Part shown: piece by piece, positions 8,042-17,336 of the stretch
How positions within the stretch are numbered: position 1 is the stretch's first letter
Layout: each line of letters begins with the position of its first letter
Assembly (NCBI GenBank): GCA_964461835.1
Contig: CAYWVO010000006.1
Span: 28,918 to 92,917 of the forward strand
Reading direction: 5' to 3'
Length of the DNA stretch: 64,000 bases
From: CAYWVO01 sp964461835
GTDB taxonomy: Bacteria > Zixibacteria > MSB-5A5 > WJJR01 > JAJRUJ01
The notes under the pieces: model-generated
What the model was told of the DNA's origin: nothing
The model's input: only the letters and a program-made list of their open reading frames with translations
Database searches by the model: none
Position numbers and translations under genes: made by a program

Positions 8042-9529
8042 GACCAGTAGATCACGTTCTCCCTCGCTCCACATCCCGAAATATATCGTCAAAAATGAAG
8101 GAATACTGCTGACGCACGCACCAATAATCAGTGGAACCCAGCCGGTAATGACGATCGTATGCATTATCCACCAGGCGAGTGCGGTCGAGGGTACTGCCGC
8201 CAGTGCGCTGATTGAGAGCAGGCGAAAATAATGCCGCATCTCCAGTCCGGCGTGGCGTTTGAACAACAGCGGCAAGTACAAGCCATTACGCGCCACCAGA
8301 CAGATTGCCGACGCTGCGGCGATTCCCAACAACCCCCAACCCAGGGAGACCACGAACATCACGGACAATACCGGATTGATTAATCCGATATATAACGCCG
8401 AGAGCGAGCTTTCCCGGATCTTGCCCAGGCCGGTCAGGACAGCGATTCCGCCATAGGCACATACCGTGATGGCCAGCGGAAACGCCAGAAACTGCAAAAT
8501 AGTGGCCGCGGTTCGTTGTCCGGGCCCGACCCAAACAATGATCAGCGGTTCGGCCAAGGCGAACAAGAGGCCGGCAATTAACCAGGCGAACGGCATGATG
8601 ACGATATTGGTCCGTTGGAGCAGGCGGGCAATTTCGGACGGATTCTCCTCCGCCTGCAAGGCCGTCACCCGAGGGGTCAGGACCGTGGTCATGGCGGAGA
8701 CAATCGCCCGCAAAAGAAACAACCACCGTGCGCCGCAATAGTAGATCGTAACCATGGCCGATCCCAACAGCCACCCGGCAACGAGAATATCGGCCTGGTT
8801 GAGAATGATCAGCCCTACTCCCGCCAGCATGTATTCAGTGGCGAAGACGGTAATTGGTCGCATTGTACTGGAGCGGAACCACTTTGGAGAAAATGAGAGT
8901 TCCGGCGCGAGTAGTCGTTGATGAACGATGCCGGCCGCGAGGCGAGCCGCTGCCGCGATCAGCATGCCATACCCGATCCAGCGCAGTGCCGGGGCGAAGA
9001 TTTCGGAGAGGCCGATGATAATCGCCAGTCGCAAGAGACCGGCGCCCATCATCGTGCCGTATTCCCAGTCGAAGCGCTCATGGGCAAAATAGCCAATCGC
9101 AAACGCCCCACGGATGATTTCCAGGCTGACCGCGCCGCCAAACAGCAGCGTTAGCAAGCGCGCCTGGATCAGATTTTCACCCGAAAACGGATAGAACGCC
9201 GGCGCCAGCCACCACAAAAATGCGGTCACCGCCAGACTGAGCACGCCCAGAACTGCCAAGACTAGACTGCCGGCGCCATAATGCTGCGTGGCTTCGGCCG
9301 GATTCCGACCGCGCATTGCGGCGGTTACAAACCGTCCCACCGATGCCTGCACCGCCGTGGGGATGATGGTAAACAACACAAATAACGACGTCAGCCACGG
9401 CACGATCCCATAGGCCTCAGCGCCGAGCCGCTCGACAAAGTACCACACAACGACCAGGGCGATGAGTCCATCCAGCGCCAGATTAGCCAGCTTCACCAGC
9501 GCGTTGATCGATAACCGTTGTGTTTTCAC
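8021..9529 (-). CDS. Polysaccharide (Wzx/MATE-like) flippase
   Basis: A 502-residue polytopic protein with about 12-14 hydrophobic helices. The N-terminus (LVKLANLALDGLIALVVVWYFVERLGAE within the first 40 residues, then a loop with TSLF) resembles Wzx/RfbX-type exporters of the MOP superfamily, which flip lipid-linked sugar repeat units across the inner membrane. Near residue 66 is the Arg-Phe-Val-rich start of helix 2. No glycosyltransferases lie beside it, so the saccharide is unknown and a general MATE-type role is the alternative. It is a single gene, convergent with the MscS gene and divergent from the solute-binding protein gene. Confidence 0.8.
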   Translation of the reverse strand: MKTQRLSINALVKLANLALDGLIALVVVWYFVERLGAEAYGIVPWLTSLFVLFTIIPTAVQASVGRFVTAAMRGRNPAEATQHYGAGSLVLAVLGVLSLAVTAFLWWLAPAFYPFSGENLIQARLLTLLFGGAVSLEIIRGAFAIGYFAHERFDWEYGTMMGAGLLRLAIIIGLSEIFAPALRWIGYGMLIAAAARLAAGIVHQRLLAPELSFSPKWFRSSTMRPITVFATEYMLAGVGLIILNQADILVAGWLLGSAMVTIYYCGARWLFLLRAIVSAMTTVLTPRVTALQAEENPSEIARLLQRTNIVIMPFAWLIAGLLFALAEPLIIVWVGPGQRTAATILQFLAFPLAITVCAYGGIAVLTGLGKIRESSLSALYIGLINPVLSVMFVVSLGWGLLGIAAASAICLVARNGLYLPLLFKRHAGLEMRHYFRLLSISALAAVPSTALAWWIMHTIVITGWVPLIIGACVSSIPSFLTIYFGMWSEGERDLLVSIFRRR

Positions 9530-9646
9530 CGTTCTCCCTTTACCAGTGGTATAAATGGTACAATGGTTATCTCAACAGAACAATCGCCGTTTTGCAGTGG
9601 TTTTTTCGGAAAGGACTATTTTACTTCCACGAAGAAGGAGTCCCGG

Positions 9647-11122
9647 ATGATTCGAACTATGATCATCGTAGTACTGGTTGTGGTGGTTATGACGGCTGCC
9701 ACGCCGGCGCTTGCCCAGCCGTTCCCGGCTGATACCATCCACGCGCGGATTATCTGGACTTCCGACCGCGCTGTGTACATCAACGCCGGGGCGGAGCAGG
9801 GAGTGGAAATCGGCTGGCGATTCAGGCTTGGTGATACCGCGTATTCCGATATGGTTTTCGGCGAGCAGATCACGGACGTGTATCCCGAAATCAGTTCCGG
9901 CTTGGCGGACTCATTGTTGCGCAATATTCTCGCCCGACCGGACTGGTATCCACCGGTAGTGATCTATCCTGACACGGCCCGCATACCACATATTCCGCAC
10001 CTGCGGGTAGGAATAGTGACTGATGATCCGGCGCCGTCAACCATGATCGAAATCTGTGAAAACCCGCTGTTGGCCTCGTTATTTCATCCGGAGATTCGAC
10101 AAACTGAATTGGGCTGGTCAGTCGACAACCGACTTGACCCGGCGGTACGCGATGTCGATACGTTGATGCCGCCGGATACCACCTGCTGGTCATCCCGCTG
10201 GATTCAACATGACGGGATGACCTGGATCCGGAATGAGCAGGTGCCCACCACCTCCCTGGACCGCTGGCGCATTGATACGATCCAGCATGTGCATTATCGC
10301 ACGCACGACGATCAGGCTGTCGGACTCGAACTGGGCGAGGCCGACCTGGCGCTGTTATCAATCAGTGACCTGCTGCGCGCCGGCTTTCCACCCGATCAGT
10401 ATCGTCTACAACGCACAACCCAGAAAGCGCTGGTCGTTTTCGGGGTACATCAACGCAAAAAACATCTGCAAAACAACCGGCTGACCACGGCGGTGTCATA
10501 TTTAATCAGCAAAGAAGACGTCGTCGAGGTGTTGCTGGCCGGGCAGGGAGCACCCCGTGACGATCTTTTGGGATTCACGCAGTTTGCCGGTGCATCCCCC
10601 TACCCGTATAATCCGCAACAGGGCTATGAACTGCTGCGCAAAGTAAAAGTACGGGATCCGCTGTGGTTCGCGGTCGATTCCCGCATTGACCGAGGGATGA
10701 TTGTTGCCCGGCATGTTGCAGAGAAATTGAATCTTTCCGGCATCGAGACGAAAATTGTCGAAATATCACCTGACCGGTGGTATGATCCCGCTACGCTGGA
10801 CTCCCTGGATGCTTTTTTGTACTGGTTGGATATCGATGCGGAGGATCCGGGGAAATCGCTGATCCACTTACTAGAGTCCCCGTTCGGACAGGAAGTACTC
10901 GCATCCCGGGAGACCGTATTTGATGATTTACGCGAAAAGCCGCCTGCCGGTGATTCACTGGCAGTGGCGGCATATTATGGCACCCTGGAATTCAAACTGC
11001 TGACTGAGCCCTATCTCTGCCCACTGTATCAACCGATACGGTCGATCGCGGTAGCCCGCGATCTGCCGGATATTCGATTGACCCCGTATGGGGAAATCGA
11101 TATCGTTCCCCAGAGCCGTTAA
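9647..11122 (+). CDS. Extracellular solute-binding protein, family 5-like
   Basis: A 491-residue exported protein. The ATG at 9647 follows AAGGAG and is chosen over the in-frame GTG at 9518. A signal peptide (MIRTMIIVVLVVVVM...ALAQ) is clear. The C-terminal half has the hallmarks of SBP_bac_5 (peptide/nickel-binding) proteins: NNRLTTAVSYLISKEDVVE, a Gly-rich turn, and PYPYNPQQGYELL. The first 130 residues look like an added domain beginning with an IHARI-type beta segment. No ABC permease or ATPase is nearby; instead a sensor kinase and an NtrC regulator follow with 21 bases of spacing. It may supply a ligand signal to that kinase rather than feed a transporter. The role is inference; the fold is likely. 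Confidence 0.7.
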   Translation: MIRTMIIVVLVVVVMTAATPALAQPFPADTIHARIIWTSDRAVYINAGAEQGVEIGWRFRLGDTAYSDMVFGEQITDVYPEISSGLADSLLRNILARPDWYPPVVIYPDTARIPHIPHLRVGIVTDDPAPSTMIEICENPLLASLFHPEIRQTELGWSVDNRLDPAVRDVDTLMPPDTTCWSSRWIQHDGMTWIRNEQVPTTSLDRWRIDTIQHVHYRTHDDQAVGLELGEADLALLSISDLLRAGFPPDQYRLQRTTQKALVVFGVHQRKKHLQNNRLTTAVSYLISKEDVVEVLLAGQGAPRDDLLGFTQFAGASPYPYNPQQGYELLRKVKVRDPLWFAVDSRIDRGMIVARHVAEKLNLSGIETKIVEISPDRWYDPATLDSLDAFLYWLDIDAEDPGKSLIHLLESPFGQEVLASRETVFDDLREKPPAGDSLAVAAYYGTLEFKLLTEPYLCPLYQPIRSIAVARDLPDIRLTPYGEIDIVPQSR

Positions 11123-11143
11123 TTGCTTAATAAAGGCAGGCCC

Positions 11144-12889
11144 GTGAAATCTAAAATCTTTCTTGCGTTTATTATCGTGGCGGTGATACCGGCGGCGATT
11201 ACCATTTTTGCGGCGAATATGTTCGCCAGCCGTGAGCTGGAGGAGATTTTCCGTCACGACGCCCGCACCGGTATCGCGCGGGTGGATGCCAACATTGTTG
11301 CTGACCTGAAGGCGGTCGCCGAAGCGGCCCGAGAGGAATCGATGGACACCCGCTGGCGGCGGTTGTTTCTGCGACGGCGTCAATTGGGATCAGTGTTTCG
11401 CGCACAATTAATCAATGAGTTAACCGTACAAACCAAGCAAGGCGGCTGGGAATTTTCGGCGATTATTGATACCGCCGGTGAAGTATTGGCGCGTGGGGAT
11501 CGACCCTCCTCATTCGGCGACACCTTGGACTACCGCACCGCGTTCGGCACCTACGAGGTGAACAAGCCGATGGGGAGCGCAGTCATGCCCCAACTGCCGG
11601 TATGGGGTACCGGCGGTCTTTTGGGTATCTCACCGATCCGGCATGAAGATCGCATCCTTGGGTACTTGCTGGTGGGCAGACCGTTCACCGCTGAGCATCT
11701 GCGGGAGTGGGTCGGTGGCTGGGCGATTTCCTCGATGATTGTCGGTGAGGGAAAAATCCTCAACTTAACCGAAGGAATCCCTGAGGAATCGATACCCCGA
11801 GAGGTCTATACCGAACTTTACACCGGCCCACCGGTCTCATCAATGCATTTGGATGATAGACGTTACCTGATTGGGCGCAAGCAATTGACCCGGCCGGGTT
11901 CTGGTAAGCCGGAACTCATGATCCTGTTGTTTTTTGATTCCACACCAGTTGATGCCGCAATTGACAAGTTGCTTTATTCTATGTTGGCCACCGGCGGCGT
12001 GGGATTGATTCTGGCGATTATTTTTGCCGCATGGGTCGCCCGGCTGTTAACCAAGCCGCTGGATGATATCATTTTCGCCTCGCAACGAATCTCCGCCGGC
12101 GATTGGGACGCTGATGTAATCAGTTTTTCCACCGGGGAAGCTGGCCGGATGGCGGATGCATTCAATAAGATGATCCGTGACCTGCGCACCACTCGCGACC
12201 GTTTGGTGTATACCGAACGGTTAGCCGCCTGGCGCGACGCGGCACGCAAAGTTGCGCATGAAGTAAAAAACCCGCTGTCACCGATTCAAATCGCTGCAGA
12301 GGATTTGCGCTCCGCCTACCAAGGAGATGATCCGAAATTTCAGCAAACCCTGACCGAGGCAACGAAGACAATTTTGGATGAAGTCAGTGCCATCCGGCGG
12401 TTCGTCGATGAGTTTGCCGCGTTTGCACGTACCCCGAAACCGACGTTCGAGCACATTGACTCCGCCGAGTTGCTGCGCGAGACCGGTGCGGCGTTTCCCG
12501 AAGCAAGCAAAGAAAGACAACTCGTGATCGACACCTCGCAGCAAATCGGCTTCATCGGAGACACCGAACTGTTGCGGCGGGCGCTGGTCAACCTGGTCAA
12601 AAACGGCTTGGAGGCCGGTGGCCCGAAGACCAGGGTGTCGGTGATGGATGTCGACGAGGACGACTGGTTGGAATTTATTGTCGATGATACCGGACCCGGA
12701 ATCTCTGACGAGATGAAAGATCAACTCTTCACCCCGTACGCAACCGACAAATCCGCTGGTACCGGACTGGGGTTGGTCATTGTCCAGGGGATTGTCGCCG
12801 ATCACGGTGGCACAGTGAGTGTCCGCGAGAGTCCCGAGGGGGGTGCGCGGTTTGTGGTTCGGTTGCCCAAAGACCCCCGAAGCGAGTAA
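11144..12889 (+). CDS. Sensor histidine kinase (NtrY/NtrB-like)
   Basis: A 581-residue membrane kinase, start GTG 11144 with AAAGG upstream (a TTG at 11123 is the alternative). Order: N-terminal membrane helix, periplasmic region of about 240 residues, second membrane helix, HAMP linker, HisKA with AHEVKNPL (phosphoaccepting His near residue 372), and HATPase with N-box NLVKNGLEAGG near 482, DDTGPGI, and GTGLGL near 539. It should autophosphorylate on His and pass phosphate to the adjacent NtrC-type regulator. It lies between a solute-binding protein and that regulator in one tight operon, so the periplasmic region may read a ligand directly or through the binding protein. Confidence 0.9.
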   Translation: MKSKIFLAFIIVAVIPAAITIFAANMFASRELEEIFRHDARTGIARVDANIVADLKAVAEAAREESMDTRWRRLFLRRRQLGSVFRAQLINELTVQTKQGGWEFSAIIDTAGEVLARGDRPSSFGDTLDYRTAFGTYEVNKPMGSAVMPQLPVWGTGGLLGISPIRHEDRILGYLLVGRPFTAEHLREWVGGWAISSMIVGEGKILNLTEGIPEESIPREVYTELYTGPPVSSMHLDDRRYLIGRKQLTRPGSGKPELMILLFFDSTPVDAAIDKLLYSMLATGGVGLILAIIFAAWVARLLTKPLDDIIFASQRISAGDWDADVISFSTGEAGRMADAFNKMIRDLRTTRDRLVYTERLAAWRDAARKVAHEVKNPLSPIQIAAEDLRSAYQGDDPKFQQTLTEATKTILDEVSAIRRFVDEFAAFARTPKPTFEHIDSAELLRETGAAFPEASKERQLVIDTSQQIGFIGDTELLRRALVNLVKNGLEAGGPKTRVSVMDVDEDDWLEFIVDDTGPGISDEMKDQLFTPYATDKSAGTGLGLVIVQGIVADHGGTVSVRESPEGGARFVVRLPKDPRSE

Positions 12890-12898
12890 TCTAAGCCA

Positions 12899-14227
12899 AT
12901 GTCGACCGTTCTGGTCATTGACGACGAAGAGAATATCCTCACCACGTTAACGATGGCGCTCAGCCGGCGGGGATTCACGGTGTTGACCGCCGCGACCGGC
13001 AGTGAAGGAGTGCGCAAGGTGTCCGCCGAGCTGGATGCGGTCCTGCTGGATGTCAAACTTCCTGACGTCAGCGGCATCGAAATCCTGCACCTCATCCGCC
13101 AGAAACACCCACGCTTGGGTGTGATCATGATTTCGGGGCACGCTTCGATCGAGGACGCAGTCCGGGCGGTGAAACTGGGCGCCTTCGATTTTTTGGAGAA
13201 ACCGCTCTCTCTGGAAAAGGTGCAGATCACCCTCGAAAACTATTTTCGGCTCCGCTCGCTGGAGGTCGAAGTGACCCGCCTGCGGGAGCAGACCGGTGAG
13301 CGCGGTCCGCTGATCGGCAAATCACGGGCGATGAAAAAACTCCTGGCCGAAATCGCCCGCGCCGCACCCACCGATTCCCGCGTCTTAATTACCGGCGAAA
13401 ATGGCACGGGCAAGGAACTGGTGGCGCAAATGATCTGGCGGCAATCGCCCCGCAATGAACAGCCGTTCCTGGCGGTTAACTGCGCAGCGATTCCGGAGGA
13501 GCTCATCGAATCAGAACTCTTCGGTCACGAAAAGGGTGCATTTACCGGCGCGATGTCGCGCAAAGTAGGGAAGTTTCAACGGGCGCATAAGGGGACTTTG
13601 CTCCTCGATGAAATCGGGGATATGTCCGTGAAGACCCAAGCCAAGGTCTTGCGCGTACTGGAGGATTCAATTGTGACCCCGGTGGGTGGATCGGAATCAG
13701 TCACTGTGGACGTGCGTATTCTGGCCGCCACGAATAAAAATATTACTGAGGAAATCGCAGCCGGCCGGTTCCGGGAAGATCTCTATTATCGATTGAATGT
13801 GATCCCCATTCATGTCCCGGCACTCCGGGAGCGCAAGCCCGATATCCCCTTATTGGCAGAACATTTCCTGCAACTCACCGCCGAAAAGCTCAGCCGCAGA
13901 CCGCGCTCGCTCAACGCGGGGGCGCTGGAACTCCTAGCCGGTTATGACTACCCCGGAAATGTCCGTGAGCTGCGCAATGTCCTTGAGCGGTTGGCGATCA
14001 TGGCGGATGGGTCGGTGATCACGCCGGCGGATGTGCATCGCTGGCTGCCCAACGTGGGCCGGGAAAGCCAGACTCGTCCTCTCCGGGAGGCCGCGGACGA
14101 TTTCGAACGTGCATATATCCGCACAACCATTGAGGATTGTGGCGGCAATCTCACCAAGGTAGCCAAGGTGCTGGGTCTCGAGCGATCCCATCTTTACAAA
14201 AAAATGAAAAACCTCGGTTTGAAATAA
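12899..14227 (+). CDS. Sigma-54-dependent NtrC-family response regulator
   Basis: A 442-residue regulator. The receiver domain has acidic pair D8/D9 and phosphoacceptor Asp51 (LLDVKLPD). The AAA+ domain has Walker A GENGTGKE near 165-172, the sigma-54 contact loop GAFTGA near 212, Walker B LLLDEIGD, and an arginine-finger region. The C-terminus is a Fis-type helix-turn-helix (TKVAKVLGLERSHLYKKMK). Phosphorylation by the preceding kinase should license ATP-driven opening of sigma-54 promoters. It starts nine bases after the kinase stop. Target genes are unknown; no convincing -24/-12 site was found in the immediate surroundings by eye. Confidence 0.93.
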   Translation: MSTVLVIDDEENILTTLTMALSRRGFTVLTAATGSEGVRKVSAELDAVLLDVKLPDVSGIEILHLIRQKHPRLGVIMISGHASIEDAVRAVKLGAFDFLEKPLSLEKVQITLENYFRLRSLEVEVTRLREQTGERGPLIGKSRAMKKLLAEIARAAPTDSRVLITGENGTGKELVAQMIWRQSPRNEQPFLAVNCAAIPEELIESELFGHEKGAFTGAMSRKVGKFQRAHKGTLLLDEIGDMSVKTQAKVLRVLEDSIVTPVGGSESVTVDVRILAATNKNITEEIAAGRFREDLYYRLNVIPIHVPALRERKPDIPLLAEHFLQLTAEKLSRRPRSLNAGALELLAGYDYPGNVRELRNVLERLAIMADGSVITPADVHRWLPNVGRESQTRPLREAADDFERAYIRTTIEDCGGNLTKVAKVLGLERSHLYKKMKNLGLK

Positions 14228-14286
14228 TCCCCGCTGCGAACGACTATCTGTTTCCCGCGTATCAGGAAGACACGTGAGGCATCCGT

Positions 14287-15483
14287 ATGCAGGCTAACAT
14301 TTATCCGTTTCTTTTTGCGTCCGCAGTCATCCTGATTTTTGGGCTGATTGAGGTGTTGTTGATTCGGCTGTTGCACCGGGACTGGTGGCGTAAACGTTGG
14401 ATTCGCTGGTCGGCGCTCGGGTTGCCGCTGGTGGGGATTCTCTCTATCGGGCTGTGGGGCAGCGGGACGTTTCGTGGCATTCCCTTGTTTGTCACGCTCG
14501 GGGCGATCGGCACACCGTCGGCCTTTGTGCTCGAGCTGGCGCTGATGTGTTCTCTCCCGTTTTCCGGTGCGCTGGAGCAAATCCGGAAGCTGCTCGACCG
14601 CGTGCGCAAAAAGCGGAAGCCTGCCGCCGATCATCCGGTCAATCCCCAACGCCGCATCCTGTTAAAGGCGGCAGCCGCCACGCTGCCGGTGATCGCTGTC
14701 AGCGGCGGTGTCAGTGGGGTCGCGCGTGGGTTTGGACGGATTACCATGCCGCAGATTGTATTTACCTTTCCCGATTTACCACCGGCGCTCGATGGCCTCA
14801 GAATATTGCATGTATCGGATCTGCATTTAGGTCTCTATTTGGATCTTACGCATTTGGAAACCGTGCTGGCGCATGCTCAGCAGGAATCACCGGATCTAGT
14901 GCTGGTCACCGGAGATATTGCCGATGAGTTGCCATTACTACCCGCTGCTTTGCGGCTCATTGATCAATTAAATGCTCCGCTCGGCCATTATGCCAGTTTG
15001 GGCAACCATGAGTATTACCGGGGTATCGGCGATGTGTTACGGATATTCGATGATGGACCGGTACCATTGCTGGTTGATCAACATGCGACGATCGCGGTGA
15101 AAGATATCACCTTGACTATTGCCGGAGCGGATGATCCCCGGAGCATGCATGATCACAATGAGACTCTGCGTAGCAGTGTGCACCAGGCGGTCAGTGGTGT
15201 AAAACCCGATTCCTTTACCATATTAATGAGCCACCGGCCTGAGGGCCTGGATCATGCAGCGGAATTGAATATCCCGCTCACCCTGGCGGGACATACCCAT
15301 GGTGCCCAAGTCGGCCTGGGCAGCCGAAGTGTGCTGGAACCGCTCCTGCCCAATTTGTATCTCTGGGGTAAGTACACCAAAGGGGCTTCGCAGCTTTACA
15401 CTACCTCTGGTATGGGACACTGGTTTCCGTTTCGGCTGGGCTGCCCGCCGGAAGCACCCATTATTACGCTGAAGCGTGCGTAA
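14287..15483 (+). CDS. Membrane-anchored metallophosphoesterase (YkuE/YaeI-like)
   Basis: A 398-residue protein with about three N-terminal membrane helices, a basic loop with twin Arg (NPQRRILL) and one more hydrophobic segment, then a calcineurin-like phosphoesterase domain. All metal-site motifs are present: SDLHLG (near 178), GDIAD (near 215), GNHEYY (near 238), HRPE (near 317) and GHTHGAQ (near 337). Relatives of this subgroup act on lipid-linked or cell-wall precursors or phosphodiesters, usually with the domain outside the cytoplasm. It begins 59 bases after the NtrC gene and may belong to the same unit. Substrate unknown. Confidence 0.87.
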   Translation: MQANIYPFLFASAVILIFGLIEVLLIRLLHRDWWRKRWIRWSALGLPLVGILSIGLWGSGTFRGIPLFVTLGAIGTPSAFVLELALMCSLPFSGALEQIRKLLDRVRKKRKPAADHPVNPQRRILLKAAAATLPVIAVSGGVSGVARGFGRITMPQIVFTFPDLPPALDGLRILHVSDLHLGLYLDLTHLETVLAHAQQESPDLVLVTGDIADELPLLPAALRLIDQLNAPLGHYASLGNHEYYRGIGDVLRIFDDGPVPLLVDQHATIAVKDITLTIAGADDPRSMHDHNETLRSSVHQAVSGVKPDSFTILMSHRPEGLDHAAELNIPLTLAGHTHGAQVGLGSRSVLEPLLPNLYLWGKYTKGASQLYTTSGMGHWFPFRLGCPPEAPIITLKRA

Positions 15484-15496
15484 TGTACTCTACATT

Positions 15497-15526
15497 AAAA
15501 AACCCGCTGTATTCGGCGGGTTTTTT
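15497..15526 (+). terminator. Strong bidirectional intrinsic terminator
   Basis: AAAACCCGC (stem), loop of about 8 bases (TGTATTCG), GCGGGTTTTTT follow the metallophosphoesterase stop. The A-run on one side and T-run on the other let it serve both this gene and the convergent PEP-CTERM gene. Confidence 0.88.
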
Positions 15527-15552
15527 AATAGAGCCAGCGTTGCCGCTTTCCT

Positions 15553-16248
15553 CTATCGCCTGCGTTTTCTGCGTGCCACTATTCCGCCAGCCAATCCACA
15601 TCCCATAAGCAGCAGAGTCGCGGGTTCGGGGATCGGCTCATGCGAGACCCCGACTATCATATCATTGTGATCCCAATTGGAACTGGTATGGTTATCATCG
15701 ATAAAGATCAAATATTCAAAGTCGCCGGAGCCACTGTAATCTTCGTTCTGGTTATCAAAGAAATAGGAGGCCGCGTCATACGCGGATACATCATACACCA
15801 TAAACCACTGGTGTTCGTTTGCCGCGGAGCCTTCGGTCAGCGCCCGCTCGGATACCAGGTAGGAATCCCCCGTGCTGATTATCCCGTCGTAATCGGTATC
15901 GTTGTGCAAATACAAGGTCAGATCGTCCCCGGCGGGGTTACCAACGGTATAGGGATGAATGGCACCGGGAACATCCAGGCCACTAAAAAATTCAGTGCCG
16001 GTGGTGCGGGGATCGGTGCCCATCGGGGCAACCCCGAACCGGTTGTTGGGATTCCAGGGATGGGAATACTCCGCCAACAAAGAAAAGGTATAGGTCGGGC
16101 CGTACCCCAGATGCAGGTAGACATCGTCCAGGTCACCGGCGATCGGCAACACCGCGGAACCATCGACATACAATGTCGGCGGGTACGCATGGCTGTGGCC
16201 GGCAAATCCAAAAATCAGTGCAAGGAGCAGGATCGCTGCGCGTTTCAT
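15553..16248 (-). CDS. PEP-CTERM surface protein
   Basis: A 231-residue exported protein. The ATG at 16248 with GGGAG upstream is preferred to the GTG six bases earlier. It has an N-terminal signal peptide ending near HSHA and a C-terminal PEP-CTERM tail: Pro-Glu-Pro (PEPATLLLMGCG), a hydrophobic helix, and a terminal Arg/Lys cluster (RRKRRR). This tail is recognised by exosortase (EpsH/XrtA-type) for sorting and processing at the outer surface, often with exopolysaccharide. The body is rich in Asp, Tyr and Asn and looks beta-rich, like the DVNDTY-type PEP-CTERM proteins that carry a DDNHTSSNWDHNDMIVG-like segment before the tail. No exosortase lies in the window. Confidence 0.85.
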   Translation of the reverse strand: MKRAAILLLALIFGFAGHSHAYPPTLYVDGSAVLPIAGDLDDVYLHLGYGPTYTFSLLAEYSHPWNPNNRFGVAPMGTDPRTTGTEFFSGLDVPGAIHPYTVGNPAGDDLTLYLHNDTDYDGIISTGDSYLVSERALTEGSAANEHQWFMVYDVSAYDAASYFFDNQNEDYSGSGDFEYLIFIDDNHTSSNWDHNDMIVGVSHEPIPEPATLLLMGCGLAGGIVARRKRRR

Positions 16249-16508
16249 CGGCACACTCCCAAATTATGGCGTGATCAAATTATACTCATCCACCGGGTCA
16301 GGTGAGCAAAGCCCGTGCCTTTGCATGTTAATATTCGGTGTAGATGGAGTAGTGAGGTAACCGACAGAATCGCAAGCCATTATGAATGCACAGATTGATC
16401 GGCAGCTCAAAGTCTATTAGACATTTGCGCTTTACTATGCAACCGGTTGCGAGATTCGGGAATGGGGGTTGCGATCTAATGTTCGGTACTTTATGCGCTG
16501 AATATTTC

Positions 16509-16550
16509 GGGTGGCAACCCTGCTAACTCAGTCCGCCGGAGGCGGGGTTC
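16509..16550. repeat. Dispersed repeat, GGGTGGCAACC type
   Basis: Begins GGGTGGCAACCC and contains GTCCGCCGGAGGCGG, matching the core of the unit at 160-214. The gap 16249-17336 carries no gene that I can support; it holds several dispersed repeats listed separately. Confidence 0.55.
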
Positions 16551-16577
16551 CTTTTGGATTGACGATGCAAATTTTTG

Positions 16578-16706
16578 TATCCCACCCGGAGCTCGTGTGC
16601 CAAGGGCACAGCGAGCGTCAGGTGGGTCGGTACTGTTCATTGCAATCTTTTACCGACCCACCCGGCATTCCTCGCCCTGCCGGGCTTGTCATTCCGGGTG
16701 GGCTAC
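16578..16706. repeat. Inverted repeat pair, TACCGACCCACCCGG family
   Basis: The left arm starts GTATCCCACCCGGAGC and ends GGTGGGTCGGTA (16632); the right arm runs TACCGACCCACCCGG (16651) to CCGGGTGGGCTAC (16706). GGTGGGTCGGTA and TACCGACCCACC are exact inverses. A further copy is at 31253-31311. Confidence 0.6.
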
Positions 16707-16812
16707 ATAAAATACAGCAACGACGGGTGGCAATCTCTAGCTTGTCCGCCGCTGGAAAAGCGATTCCCCGGAGGCGAACGCGGCTTGGGGCTGAAGATGG
16801 ATTATCTGCCCA

Positions 16813-16880
16813 GCAGGTCTTTAACCTGCCCGTCTTTCCCAACCATGTCATCCCGGCCTTGAGCCGGGATCCATTTTGGG
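16813..16880. repeat. Hairpin plus dRS3-like repeat
   Basis: 16813-16829 is GCAGGTCTTTAACCTGC, a hairpin like that at 681. 16847-16880 is the GTCATCCCGGCCTTGAGCC unit ending GGGATCCATTTTGGG, nearly identical to 43417-43450. Confidence 0.65.
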
Positions 16881-16896
16881 GGTGGCTGATGGGGGC

Positions 16897-16951
16897 GTAG
16901 GTCGAAACTACTGAGGCGCCGCAGGTGGCGTGGTTTCAACAAGGTCATTCA
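16897..16951. repeat. GTAGGTCGAAAC repeat, left-arm copy
   Basis: GTAGGTCGAAAC followed by a GGCGCC-type palindrome and GTGGTTTCAACAAGGTCAT, parallel to GTAGGTCGAAAC...GTGGTTTCGACAAGATCAT at 63345-63402. The right arm present at 63502 is not seen here. Confidence 0.55.
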
Positions 16952-17336
16952 CAATTGCCCCACCATTCCAGAATCTGCTGCGCATCTTCTTTCATGGCGG
17001 GCCACCCGACTGCGCAAGGGGTAACTGAATTCCCGCCTACGCGGCAATGACTTTATTGGTGTCTTCTGCTAAAATTAATCGGACGGGCAGATGAGATCCG
17101 ACACGGCGGATCGCGCACATGCCGGAAACGACCATACCGAAACTACGTTCCCGCCGCAGACGGAAAATCAAGGGATTCGTCCAACACAAAATCGCCTAGC
17201 ACGTTGAAACATTGACAGATATCAGGGGCAGTTACACTTGTAGTATTTTTCGACACTTCTAAATTCTCTTTCTGGAAGGACCGACTCTAGTCATGGCTCT
17301 TCCGAGGTACTGGGTGAAAACAAACGGGAGGTTATC

